A stretch of 64,000 nucleotides of DNA from Pseudonocardia benzenivorans CB1190 (GTDB lineage: Bacteria > Actinomycetota > Actinomycetes > Mycobacteriales > Pseudonocardiaceae), in the NCBI RefSeq assembly GCF_000196675.2, contig NC_015312.1:4092001-4156000 (forward strand). Reading direction: 5' to 3'. This document shows, in pieces, positions 29,381 through 37,402 of this stretch. The stretch's first letter is position 1, and every line of letters starts with the position of its first letter. The translations under genes and the position numbers were made by a program. Under the pieces are notes generated by a model. The model was given only the letters and a program-made list of their open reading frames with translations, was not told where the DNA came from and did no database searches.

Positions 29381-32332
29381 GTGTCCCGACCCCTCCGGAG
29401 CGCACGCCTGCGTGCGCTCGTTGCCGTCGTGGTCGTCGTGGTGGTCGGTGCGGTCGTCGCACTGGTCACCGCCGGCCGTGGCAACGCGGCCAGCTCGGAC
29501 GTCCGCACCGTCGAACAACGCATCGAGGTGAGCGGGGGTCCCGGCGTCGCGGCGCCCGTCGGTCTGGACACGACCCTGTACCTGCCCGCGCGCACGCCCG
29601 CCCCCGCGGTGCTCGTGGCGCACGGGTTCGGCGGCAGCAAGGCGTCGGTCGACGCCGACGCCCGTGATCTCGCCGCCCGTGGCTATGTCGTCCTGACCTG
29701 GTCGGCGCGGGGGTTCGGGGCCAGCGGCGGCCAGATCGCGCTCGACTCACCCGACTACGAGGTCGCCGACGCCCGGCGGCTCGTCGACTGGCTCGCGCAG
29801 CGTCCCGAGGTGCTGCTCGACGGGCCGGGAGACCCCCGCGTCGGCGTCACCGGCGGGTCCTACGGCGGCGCCCTGTCGCTGCTGCTCGCGGGCTACGACA
29901 AGCGCATCGACGCCATCGCGCCCGTCATCACCTACAACGACCTGGGTCAAGCACTCTTCCCCGACGCCGCGGGCGGGACCCCGCCGCCTGCCGACACGCC
30001 CGCGGCGCGCACGTTCGGCGACGACGGCGTCTTCAAACGCGGCTGGGCCGGGATCTTCTTCTCCGCGGGCGCGAGCCCGGCCGGGGCCGCGGGCTCGCAG
30101 GCGGCGTCGGTGCTGGGCGGGGGGAACACGGGCTCGAGCGACCAGGGCTCGTCGGGTCAGGGCTCAGGGAGTCAGGGCTCAGGGGGCCAGGGCTCCTCGC
30201 GTGAGGATGCTCCGGGCCAGGGTGGCGCGGGCGCGGTCCAGGGCACGGCCGCGCCCGGCGTCGCGTCCGCCGCTCCGGACGGGACGCCGCTGACCTGCGG
30301 GCGGTTCACCGCGCAGGTGTGCGCCGCCTACACCGAGGCCGCGACGACCGGCCGCATCTCCCCCGCGACGGCCCAGCTGCTGTACCGCTCCTCGCCCGCC
30401 TCGGTCACCGACCGCATCACCGCCCCGACGCTGCTCGTCCAGGGCGAGCAGGACACGCTCTTCGGTCTGGACCAGGCCGACGCCAACGCCCGCCAGATCG
30501 CCGCGGCGGGCGGCACGGTCCGCGTCGTCTGGTACGCGGGCGGGCACGACGGCGGCGCCCCGGGCCAGTCCGTGCGCGACGACATCGCGCAGTGGTTCGA
30601 CCACTACCTGATGCGCAGCGGGCCCGCCCCGACCTCGGGCTTCGCCTACGCCGTGCAGAGCGGCATCCGCGCAGGCAGCACGACGCCCACCGGCCGCACG
30701 ATCGTCGCCGACACCTACCCCGGGCTGGCGGGCAACCCGCCGGTGGCCGCGCAGCACCTGCCGCTGCGCGGGTCGCCGCAGGACGTCGTGAACCCGGCCG
30801 GGGGCAACCCGGCGGCGATCACGTCGCTGCCCGGGCTCGGCGGCTCGATCGGCAGCCTCGCCGGCAGGCTCTCGGCGTTCACCGCGAACCTGCCGGGCCA
30901 GTCGGCCGAGTTCCGCAGCGACCCGCTCGCCGCGCCCACGACCCTCGCCGGGTCGTCGCGCGTCACGGTCACGGTGTCGCGGGAACCGGGGCAGCCTGCG
31001 GGGGACGAGGCGGTGCTGTTCGGGCGGATCTCGACGCTGTCCCCCGACGGCAGGCGGGTGCTGCTCGGCTCGTCGGTCGCGCCCATGCGGGTCCCCGTGC
31101 CCGCCGACGGCTCGCCCGCGACGGTGACGCTCACCCTGCCCGCCGTCGTCGCTCCGCTGCAGGCGGGCGACCGGCTCGTGGTCGGCGTCAGCACCACCGA
31201 CCAGGCCTACGCCCCGGCGAACGACCCCGCGGTGTGGCGGATCGGGCTCGGCGCCGACCCCACCGTCAGCGTGCCGTCCGTCCCCGGCCGCGCCGTCACC
31301 GAGAACACCGTCCCGTTCGGCTACCTCGTCGGCATCGGCGTGATCCTCGCCGGCGCACTGCTAGCATGGCTGGTCGCGCGGTGGCGGCGGCGCCGGCTGC
31401 TCGCGCCCGCCCCGGACCCCGACGCACCGCCGCTGGAGATCCGCGGCCTCGCCAAGACCTACCGCGGCGGGTTCACCGCAGTCCGCGACGTGTCGTTCGA
31501 CGTGAAGCCCGGCATGGTGCTCGGGCTGCTGGGTCCCAACGGGGCCGGGAAGACGACCGTCCTGCGCATGCTGATGGGCCTGATCCGGCCGTCGGCGGGC
31601 ACGATGCGCGCGTTCGGCGAGCCGATCGGCCCGGGTGCGCCCGTGCTGGCCCGGATCGGCGCCTTCGTCGAGGGGCCCGGGTTCCTGCCGCACCTGTCGG
31701 GTGCGGACAACCTGCGGCTCTACTGGGCCGCGACGGGCCGCCCGCCCGCGGACGCGCACGTCGAGGAGGCCCTCGCCATCGCCGGGCTCGGCTCGTCGGT
31801 CGACCGCCGCGTCGGCGCCTACAGCCAGGGCATGCGGCAGCGCCTGGCGATCGCCCAGGCGATGCTCGGGCTGCCGGAGCTGCTGCTGCTCGACGAGCCC
31901 ACCAACGGGCTCGACCCGCCCCAGATCCACGCGATGCGCGAGGTCCTGCGCCGGTACGCCGCCGACGGCCGCACCGTCCTCGTGTCCAGCCACCTGCTGG
32001 CCGAGGTCGAGCAGACCTGCACGCACGTCGTCGTCATGCACAAGGGACTCGTCGTGGCCGACGGCACCGTCGCCGACATCATCGCGGGCGGCGGGGCGGC
32101 CAGCTTCACCGTCGACGAGCCCGACCGGGCCGCCGCGGTGCTGGGCGGGCTGGCCGGGGTGCGCGAGGTCGCCGTCGACGGGACGCTCGTGCACGCCGAG
32201 CTGAACGGCACCCCGCGGGCCGAGGCGGTGCAGGCGCTGGTCACGGCCGGGGTGGGCGTGCAGTCCGCCGGACCGCGGCGCCGGCTCGAGGACGCCTTCC
32301 TGCAGCTCGTCGGAGAGGACGCGACCCCGTGA
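29381..32332 (+). CDS. fusion of S15/CocE-type serine hydrolase and ABC transporter ATPase
   Basis: 983 aa with two halves on opposite sides of the membrane. Residues ~10-31 form a signal anchor. Residues ~45-630 form an extracytoplasmic alpha/beta hydrolase of the X-Pro dipeptidyl-peptidase/CocE type: HGFGGSK, Ser160 in GGSYGG, Asp358 in QGEQDTLFG, His389 in YAGGHDGG, then a PepX_C-like jelly roll. A Gln/Gly/Ser low-complexity stretch (~245-280) interrupts the hydrolase. Residues ~648-666 are a second membrane helix, followed by a basic stop-transfer RWRRRR. Residues ~685-983 are an ABC ATPase: Walker [10 protein letters not shown] (718), signature YSQGMRQR (814), Walker B LLLLDEPT (Asp838-Glu839), H-loop His871. 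The stop overlaps the permease gene by 4 bp (GTGA). Function unknown. Confidence 0.9.
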   Translation: MSRPLRSARLRALVAVVVVVVVGAVVALVTAGRGNAASSDVRTVEQRIEVSGGPGVAAPVGLDTTLYLPARTPAPAVLVAHGFGGSKASVDADARDLAARGYVVLTWSARGFGASGGQIALDSPDYEVADARRLVDWLAQRPEVLLDGPGDPRVGVTGGSYGGALSLLLAGYDKRIDAIAPVITYNDLGQALFPDAAGGTPPPADTPAARTFGDDGVFKRGWAGIFFSAGASPAGAAGSQAASVLGGGNTGSSDQGSSGQGSGSQGSGGQGSSREDAPGQGGAGAVQGTAAPGVASAAPDGTPLTCGRFTAQVCAAYTEAATTGRISPATAQLLYRSSPASVTDRITAPTLLVQGEQDTLFGLDQADANARQIAAAGGTVRVVWYAGGHDGGAPGQSVRDDIAQWFDHYLMRSGPAPTSGFAYAVQSGIRAGSTTPTGRTIVADTYPGLAGNPPVAAQHLPLRGSPQDVVNPAGGNPAAITSLPGLGGSIGSLAGRLSAFTANLPGQSAEFRSDPLAAPTTLAGSSRVTVTVSREPGQPAGDEAVLFGRISTLSPDGRRVLLGSSVAPMRVPVPADGSPATVTLTLPAVVAPLQAGDRLVVGVSTTDQAYAPANDPAVWRIGLGADPTVSVPSVPGRAVTENTVPFGYLVGIGVILAGALLAWLVARWRRRRLLAPAPDPDAPPLEIRGLAKTYRGGFTAVRDVSFDVKPGMVLGLLGPNGAGKTTVLRMLMGLIRPSAGTMRAFGEPIGPGAPVLARIGAFVEGPGFLPHLSGADNLRLYWAATGRPPADAHVEEALAIAGLGSSVDRRVGAYSQGMRQRLAIAQAMLGLPELLLLDEPTNGLDPPQIHAMREVLRRYAADGRTVLVSSHLLAEVEQTCTHVVVMHKGLVVADGTVADIIAGGGAASFTVDEPDRAAAVLGGLAGVREVAVDGTLVHAELNGTPRAEAVQALVTAGVGVQSAGPRRRLEDAFLQLVGEDATP

Positions 32333-33360
32333 GCGACCCGGTGAACACCCCCGACCCGGCCGGTCCCGGCACCCCCCCGACGCGGGCCGGCGCAGTCGAC
32401 ACCGCCGGACGTCCGACGCGGACCGGCGCAGTCGACACCGCCGGACGTCCGACGCGGGCCGGCGCAGTCGACACCGCCGAGGCGTCCACGCACCGCGGCC
32501 GCGTCGCCGGGTTCGAGGCCCCCGTGCCGACCGAGCCCTACGACGTCCGCCGGACGATGCCGATCCGCGTCGAGCTGACCCGCCAGCTGCGGCGCCGCCG
32601 CACGCAGGTCGCGTTCGCGCTCGTCGTGCTCCTGCCGATCATCCTGTGGATCGCGTTCAGCCTGGCCGCCGACGGCCCGCCCGGCGCGTCGGTCAACCTC
32701 GTCGACCTCGCGAAGGACGGCGCCGCGAACTTCGCCGTGTTCGCGCTGTTCGCGTCGGCGAGCTTCCTGCTCGTCGTCGTGGTGGCGCTGTTCTTCGGCG
32801 ACACGGTGGCGTCGGAGGCCAGTTGGTCGAGCCTGCGCTACCTGCTGGCCGCACCGATCCCCCGGGCCCGGCTGTTGCGGCAGAAGGCGATCGTCGCCGG
32901 GATGCTCTCGCTCGGCGCACTGCTGCTGTTGCCGGTCGTGTCGCTCGTCGTCGGCGCGCTGGCCTACGGCACCGGCGACCTCGTCGCACCCACCGGGGAG
33001 TCGCTCGAGTTCTGGACCGCGGTCGGGCGGGTCCTGCTGGGCGCGCTCTACCTGGCGCTCAGCATGAGCTGGGTCGCCGCGCTCGCGCTGCTGCTCTCCG
33101 TGAGCACCGACGCGCCGCTGGGCGCCGTCGGCGGCGCCGTCATGACATCGATCGTCTCGCAGATCCTCGACCAGATCACCGCGCTGGAGAACCTGCGCGA
33201 CTACCTGCCGACGCACTACGTCAACGCCTGGTCCGACCTGCTCGCCGGCCAGGTCGACTGGGGCGACATGACGCGCGGGGTGTTCTCCTCGCTCTGCTTC
33301 GCCGCGGTGTTCGGTGCGCTCGCGGTGTGGCGCTTCCAGCGCAAGGACATCACCAGCTGA
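32329..33360 (+). CDS. ABC-2-type transporter permease partner of the hydrolase-ATPase fusion
   Basis: 343 aa. Six membrane helices are visible, beginning QVAFALVVLLPIILWIAF (~103-120) and ending near SSLCFAAVFGALAVW; PIPRARLLRQKAIVAGML is the cytoplasmic coupling region typical of ABC-2 permeases. The first ~85 residues are a soluble extension with three 12-residue repeats (TRAGAVDTAGRP type) encoded by 36-bp DNA repeats. GTG 32329 overlaps the ATPase stop (GTGA), and GGAGAGG lies about 10 nt upstream. With the ATPase half of the preceding protein it should form a dimeric transporter. Confidence 0.93.
   Translation: MSDPVNTPDPAGPGTPPTRAGAVDTAGRPTRTGAVDTAGRPTRAGAVDTAEASTHRGRVAGFEAPVPTEPYDVRRTMPIRVELTRQLRRRRTQVAFALVVLLPIILWIAFSLAADGPPGASVNLVDLAKDGAANFAVFALFASASFLLVVVVALFFGDTVASEASWSSLRYLLAAPIPRARLLRQKAIVAGMLSLGALLLLPVVSLVVGALAYGTGDLVAPTGESLEFWTAVGRVLLGALYLALSMSWVAALALLLSVSTDAPLGAVGGAVMTSIVSQILDQITALENLRDYLPTHYVNAWSDLLAGQVDWGDMTRGVFSSLCFAAVFGALAVWRFQRKDITS
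32378..32479. repeat. 36-bp in-frame tandem repeat, about 2.8 copies
   Basis: Units start at 32378, 32414 and 32450, nearly identical (CGACGCGGGCCGGCGCAGTC at the start of each, one base change in the second). They encode the 12-residue repeats in the permease's cytoplasmic N-terminus. Length 36 keeps the frame, so copy number can vary without breaking the protein. Confidence 0.95.
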
Positions 33361-33496
33361 GGGTCATCCCTCCGGGCGACCACCCTCCGAGTTTCAGGCG
33401 CTAGTTGATCTTGTAGTAGCGTCCCCGCGTCGAGATCGCGACGCCCCGACGGCGCGGTCCGATACCCCCGAGAATGACCGAAAGGACCGTCAGGCC

Positions 33497-33949
33497 GTGG
33501 CCCAGACGCTTGAAGAGATCCTGCTGAACCCCGCCCGCCGTCCCGCGGTGATCAACGACCTGCAGCTGCTGGTCGACGCCGAGGTTTCCGACAAGAACGG
33601 CGTGTCCGGCGCGGTCATCAAGACCGGTTACACCGCGGTGAAGAAGATCAAGCCCGGCATCGTCGAGTCGGCGATGAACCGCATGCTCCCCGAGTTCGCC
33701 GACGCCCTCGAGCCGTTCTACGGCGAGTACCGGGCGACCGGTGGCAACGACTTCGGCGCCTTCCTCACCGCCCGCTCCGACGCGGCGGCCGACGCTCTTC
33801 TGGGTGTCACCGACGAGCGTGCCCAGGTCACGAGCAGCGACGCGGCCAAGAAGGTCTACGCGAAGCTGCGTCCGAACGGCAAGAAGAACGTCGAGGAGGC
33901 CCTGCCCCGCCTCGGCCAGCTGATCGACCGGTACGCATCCGGCGCCTGA
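33497..33949 (+). CDS. conserved actinobacterial protein of unknown function (DUF6918-like)
   Basis: 150-aa helical, Lys- and Ala-rich protein: VAQTLEEILLNPARRPAVIN, DAEVSDKNGVSGAVIKTGY, FLTARSDAAADALLGVTDER, KVYAKLRPNGKKNVEEALPR and LGQLIDRYASG. I recall related proteins in many actinobacteria under DUF6918, but no function. No signal peptide or helices long enough for the membrane. GTG 33497 gives the conserved beginning. A very strong terminator follows 18 bp after the stop, suggesting a single-gene, well-expressed transcript. Confidence 0.8.
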   Translation: MAQTLEEILLNPARRPAVINDLQLLVDAEVSDKNGVSGAVIKTGYTAVKKIKPGIVESAMNRMLPEFADALEPFYGEYRATGGNDFGAFLTARSDAAADALLGVTDERAQVTSSDAAKKVYAKLRPNGKKNVEEALPRLGQLIDRYASGA

Positions 33950-33966
33950 CCCGACCCGCGCCCGGC

Positions 33967-34003
33967 CGGAGGGCGGCGACCCTGCAGGGGTCGCCGCCCT
34001 CCG
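33967..34003. terminator. 16-bp GC-rich hairpin terminator
   Basis: CGGAGGGCGGCGACCC pairs perfectly with the segment ending at 34003, with a 5-nt loop (33983-33987). It lies after the DUF6918-like gene and before the convergent EamA gene, so it can serve both. It is followed by three CCCTCCGTCGT-like direct repeats. Confidence 0.85.
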
Positions 34004-34098
34004 TCGTTCCCGCCCTCCCGTCGTCCCTGCCCTCCCGTCGTCCTCGTCGCGTCGCCCCCGGCCCCGTCCCGGCGGCGCGAGCGTCCGTGTCGCGCGGC

Positions 34099-35022
34099 TC
34101 AGTTGCGCGACAGCGCCGTCCGCCCGCGTGCGGGCTGCGGGACCGTTCCGTCCGACGGGCGCGGGCGCGCCGAGCCGAGCAGCACCCCGGCGACGACGAC
34201 CACCCCCGCGACGAGCTCCACGATCCCGGGCCGCTCCCCCAGCAGGAGCGCCGCCGACGAGATGCCGACCACCGGGACCAGCATCGAGTAGGGCGCCACG
34301 ACGCCCGCCGGGTACCGGCGCAGCAGGACCGTCCAGATCCCGGAGCCGACGACGGTGGCGACCAGCGCGAGATAGCCGATCGCGCCGATCCCCGCCCAGC
34401 CCGACGGTGTGAACGACGTCCGCAGCGCGGCGAGGTCGGCAGCCGGGCCCTCCACGAGCAGCGACAGCGCCAGGAGCGGCACCGGCGGGACGACGCACAT
34501 CCACAACGTCAGGTGCATCGGCTCGGGCGGCGCCGCGAGGCGGCTCGAGAGGTTGCCGAACGCCCACCCCAAGGCGCCGAGCAACGTCAGCACGACGGGC
34601 AGCAGCGCGGCGGACTGCGCCTGCGCCACCGCGATCGCCACCAGGCCCACGAGGGCGGCCACGATGCCGATCACCTGTCGCCGGCTCGGCCGCTCCCGCA
34701 GCAGCAGCACGGCGAGCACGACCGTCAAGGGGCCCGACGCCTGCAGCACCAGCGACGCGAGCCCCGTCGGCATCCCGACGTCCATCGCGACGAACAAGAA
34801 CACGAACTGCAGCGTCCCGAACCCGATGCCGTAGCCCAGCAACCAGCGCAGCGGCACGGCCGGGCGCGGCACGAAGAGCACCGTCGGCAGCGCGATGACG
34901 GCGAACCGCAGGCAGGCCAGGAGCAGCGGCGGGAAGTGCCCCAGTCCGATGTGGATGGCCAGGAAGTTCACGCCCCAGATGACGGCGACGAGCACGGCGA
35001 GCAGACGGTCGCGGGGAGTCAC
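34099..35022 (-). CDS. EamA/DMT-family metabolite exporter
   Basis: 307 aa, ten membrane helices in two EamA repeats (VAVIWGVNFLAIHIGL at the start of the first; GALGWAFGNLSSRL at the second; LLGERP near the end). Resembles the EamA cysteine/O-acetylserine exporters, including the SLVLQASGPLTVVLAVLLLRERP segment. Starts at GTG 35022 and is divergent from a LysR regulator 71 bp away, the usual arrangement for a LysR-controlled exporter. Confidence 0.9.
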   Translation of the reverse strand: MTPRDRLLAVLVAVIWGVNFLAIHIGLGHFPPLLLACLRFAVIALPTVLFVPRPAVPLRWLLGYGIGFGTLQFVFLFVAMDVGMPTGLASLVLQASGPLTVVLAVLLLRERPSRRQVIGIVAALVGLVAIAVAQAQSAALLPVVLTLLGALGWAFGNLSSRLAAPPEPMHLTLWMCVVPPVPLLALSLLVEGPAADLAALRTSFTPSGWAGIGAIGYLALVATVVGSGIWTVLLRRYPAGVVAPYSMLVPVVGISSAALLLGERPGIVELVAGVVVVAGVLLGSARPRPSDGTVPQPARGRTALSRN

Positions 35023-35067
35023 CCGTCCACCGTCACCCGGCGAATCAGGGAAGTCGATCGAAAAGAA

Positions 35068-35093
35068 CTGAACAGATCGTTCAGAATTGCTTC
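35068..35093 (+). promoter_or_regulatory. LysR operator overlapping its own -10 box
   Basis: CTGAAC-AGATC-GTTCAG (35068-35084) is a perfect 6-5-6 inverted repeat. The -10-like CAGAAT (35082-35087) overlaps its right arm and lies 6 nt before the LysR ATG at 35094, implying a leaderless, autorepressed transcript. The same site lies 45 bp upstream of the divergent exporter. Confidence 0.7.
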
Positions 35094-36008
35094 ATGGACG
35101 TCCAGCGCCTGCGTGTCCTCCGCGAGCTCGCCGACCGCGGCAGCGTCACGGCGGTCGCCGCCGCCCTGTCCTACACGCCGTCGGCGATATCGCAGCAGCT
35201 CAAGGCACTCGCCGAGGAGATCGGCAGCCCGGTGACCGAGCCGGCGGGCCGGGGGTTGCGGCTCACCGAGGCGGGTCTCGTGCTCGTCGAGCGCGCGGAG
35301 GAGGTGCTGGCGGCGATGGCGCGGGCACAGGCGGCGGTCGACGCGCTGCACTCCGAGCCTGCGGGGGCGGTCTCGCTGACGTTCTTCCCGTCCGGGGCGC
35401 GGATGCTCCTGCCGGGCCTGCTGCGGCGCTTCGCCGACGGCCCGATCCGGATCCGGGCCGACGTCGCCGACCCGCCCCCGGGCGACGTGCCCGCCCTCAC
35501 CGCGGGTGTGGACGTCGTCGTCAGCCACCACGACGAGCTCAACCCGCCGCCGACCCGCGACGCCCGGCGGTGGGTGAGCGTGCCCCTGATGCGCGAACCG
35601 CTCGACGTCGTCCTGCCGCCCGGGCACCGGCTGGCGCGCCGCCGCGGCCTGCGGCTGGCCGACCTCACCGGCGAGGACTGGATCAGCGTGAGCGTCGGCT
35701 GGCCGGTGGACGACGTGCTGCGCACCATCGCCCTGAGGACCGGGGTGCAGCCGCGCGTCGTCCACCGCATCAACGACTTCGCCGTCACCGAGGAGCTCGT
35801 CGCGGCCGGCCTGGGCATCGCCCTGCTGCCGCGGTACTCGACCGACGACCGCGGCGGCCGCAGGCTCGCCCGGCGTCCGCTGCGCGGGGTGCGTGCGGCG
35901 CGGACCGTCGAGGCCGTCGCCCGCGCGGCGACGGCCGCCCGCCCTGCCGTGGCCACCGTCCTCGACGCGCTGTGCGCCGAGGCCGCCGCGGTCGTCGCCC
36001 GCGGCTGA
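35094..36008 (+). CDS. LysR-family transcriptional regulator
   Basis: 304 aa. N-terminal winged helix (MDVQRLRVLRELADRGSVTA, SYTPSAISQQLKALAEEIG, RLTEAGLVLVERAEEVL) and the linker helix, then a two-lobe effector-binding domain (~90-290: VSLTFFPSGARMLLPGLLRR, FAVTEELVAAGLGIALLPRY). Probably controls the divergent EamA exporter; the effector may be its export substrate. Confidence 0.93.
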   Translation: MDVQRLRVLRELADRGSVTAVAAALSYTPSAISQQLKALAEEIGSPVTEPAGRGLRLTEAGLVLVERAEEVLAAMARAQAAVDALHSEPAGAVSLTFFPSGARMLLPGLLRRFADGPIRIRADVADPPPGDVPALTAGVDVVVSHHDELNPPPTRDARRWVSVPLMREPLDVVLPPGHRLARRRGLRLADLTGEDWISVSVGWPVDDVLRTIALRTGVQPRVVHRINDFAVTEELVAAGLGIALLPRYSTDDRGGRRLARRPLRGVRAARTVEAVARAATAARPAVATVLDALCAEAAAVVARG

Positions 36009-36080
36009 CGACCGGCGCGCAACCACTGCCGTTCGAGCGGCGACCCGGCCCCCTCGGCGCGCCCGCGGATCGGCCGGGCG

Positions 36081-36659
36081 TCAGGCGTCGCGGAGCTGCG
36101 CCGTGACCGCACGCGCCACCGCGGCGACGTCCTCCCCCGGGCCCGGCACGACGAGCCCTTCCTGCATCAGCACCGCCAGCCCGTGGACGAGCGACCACGC
36201 CGCGAGCACCCGACCCCGGCCACCCGCCGACGCCGCGAGTCCACGGTCGCTCTCCGGGACGCCGGCCCCGGCGTAGAGCAGGGCGTTCGCCCGGTCGCGC
36301 GCGGCGAGGAGATCGGGATCCGCGTCGTCGAGGAGACCGGGTGTCCGCATGACCGCGAAGTGGGCGGGGTGCTCCGTCGCGAACAGGACGTAGCTCACGC
36401 CGAGCTCCGCGAACTCGGCGCCGGCCGCGCGCGTGTCCTCGAGGCGAGCGGCGAGCAGCCCCCAGCCCTCGGCGGCGAGGGCGGTGAGCAGACCGCGCCT
36501 GTCGGTGAAGTGGTGTGCTGGTGCCGCGTGCGACACGCCGGCCCGGCGGGCGACCTCGCGCAGGCTCAACGCGGCCGGTCCGCGCTCCCCGACGAGCTGG
36601 GCGGATGCGTCGAGCAGCGCCCGGCGGAGGTTGCCGTGGTGGTACGGGCGATCGGTCAC
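36081..36659 (-). CDS. TetR-family transcriptional regulator
   Basis: 192 aa. DNA-binding domain YHHGNLRRALLDASAQLVGE, LSLREVARRAGVSHAAPAHH and FTDRRGLLTALAAEGW, then a helical ligand domain with the HPAHFAVMRTPGL segment seen in the TetR group with a WHG-type C-terminal domain. GTG 36659 is 6 nt after TAGGCT (36671-36666, minus strand): leaderless. Divergent from the DoxX gene with a perfect palindrome in between, so it very likely represses both. Confidence 0.92.
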   Translation of the reverse strand: MTDRPYHHGNLRRALLDASAQLVGERGPAALSLREVARRAGVSHAAPAHHFTDRRGLLTALAAEGWGLLAARLEDTRAAGAEFAELGVSYVLFATEHPAHFAVMRTPGLLDDADPDLLAARDRANALLYAGAGVPESDRGLAASAGGRGRVLAAWSLVHGLAVLMQEGLVVPGPGEDVAAVARAVTAQLRDA

Positions 36660-36665
36660 CTGCGC

Positions 36666-36719
36666 AGCCTAGCGGGAATCTAGGCATTGACAAGATGGCC
36701 GTCGACGCGCATCTTGTCA
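36666..36719. promoter_or_regulatory. TetR operator covering two divergent promoters
   Basis: Perfect 10-bp arms TGACAAGATG (36688-36697) and CATCTTGTCA (36710-36719) with a 12-bp spacer around GTCGAC. For doxX (+): TTGACA at 36687-36692 and CATCTT at 36710-36715, 17 bp apart. For tetR (-): TTGTCA at 36693-36688 and TAGGCT at 36671-36666, 16 bp apart. The left arm covers both -35 boxes and the right arm covers the doxX -10. Confidence 0.85.
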
Positions 36720-36746
36720 GTGTCAACATTCAGACGGAGGTTCCCG

Positions 36747-37190
36747 ATGGCGTCCTTGATCACGCTCGTCGGCGCGTTCGCGGTACTGCGCGTACTCGGC
36801 CTGCTGGGGGTCGCCGCGCTCGACGGATGGCTGCCGGCGCTACGCGGAGCGCTCGCCGCGATGTTCCTGCTCACCGCGAGCGCGCACTTCCTGGCCCCGC
36901 GCCGCCACGAGCTCGTCGCGATGGTCCCGCCGGGGCTTCGGCGCCCCGGCCTGCTGGTGACGGTCACCGGCGTCCTGGAGATCGCCGGGGCCGCCGGGCT
37001 GGCCCTCCCGGCGACCCACCACCTCGCGGCCGGCTGCCTGGCCGTGCTGCTCGTCGCGATGTTCCCGGCCAACGTCCACGCCGCACGCACCGGCGGCTCG
37101 CTCGGCGGCCGATCCGTCACCCCGCTCGTGCCGCGCACCGCGATGCAGGTGCTCTACGTCGGCTGCTGCGCGGCCGTCGCCGCGTCCTGA
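36747..37190 (+). CDS. DoxX-family membrane protein
   Basis: 147 aa with four membrane helices: LITLVGAFAVLRVLGLLGVA, ALRGALAAMFLLTASAHF, LLVTVTGVLEIAGAAGLAL and LAAGCLAVLLVAMFPANVHA. FPANVHAA and TASAHFLAPRRHE are typical of DoxX-like proteins, some of which take part in thiol/redox complexes. ATG 36747 has GGAGG 6 nt upstream. Its regulator is the divergent TetR gene. Confidence 0.88.
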   Translation: MASLITLVGAFAVLRVLGLLGVAALDGWLPALRGALAAMFLLTASAHFLAPRRHELVAMVPPGLRRPGLLVTVTGVLEIAGAAGLALPATHHLAAGCLAVLLVAMFPANVHAARTGGSLGGRSVTPLVPRTAMQVLYVGCCAAVAAS

Positions 37191-37402
37191 CCGGCCCGTC
37201 CTGGCCGACCCGACTGTCCCGACCGACCCGACCCGCCTCAGCCAGACCCGGCGACGCACTGAACCGCACCGACCTGCCACCGCGGGACTCGCGACCACGA
37301 CCGAACGACCGCGGGCGAGCGACCGCGACCGGCCGACCCGTCACGGGCCCGCCTGCCACGGCCTACCCGTCACCCCCGCCTTCGACACCGAGGAGAGACA
37401 CC

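Noticed and set aside
30319-32328. Extended version of the permease frame reaching back into the fusion gene
   Set aside because: The upstream part is an out-of-frame shadow; GTG 32329 with the GTGA overlap is the natural start.
32241-32489. Minus-strand protein made of 12-residue repeats opposite the permease N-terminus
   Set aside because: It is the reverse reading of the 36-bp repeat; an in-frame repeat on one strand gives repeats on the other.
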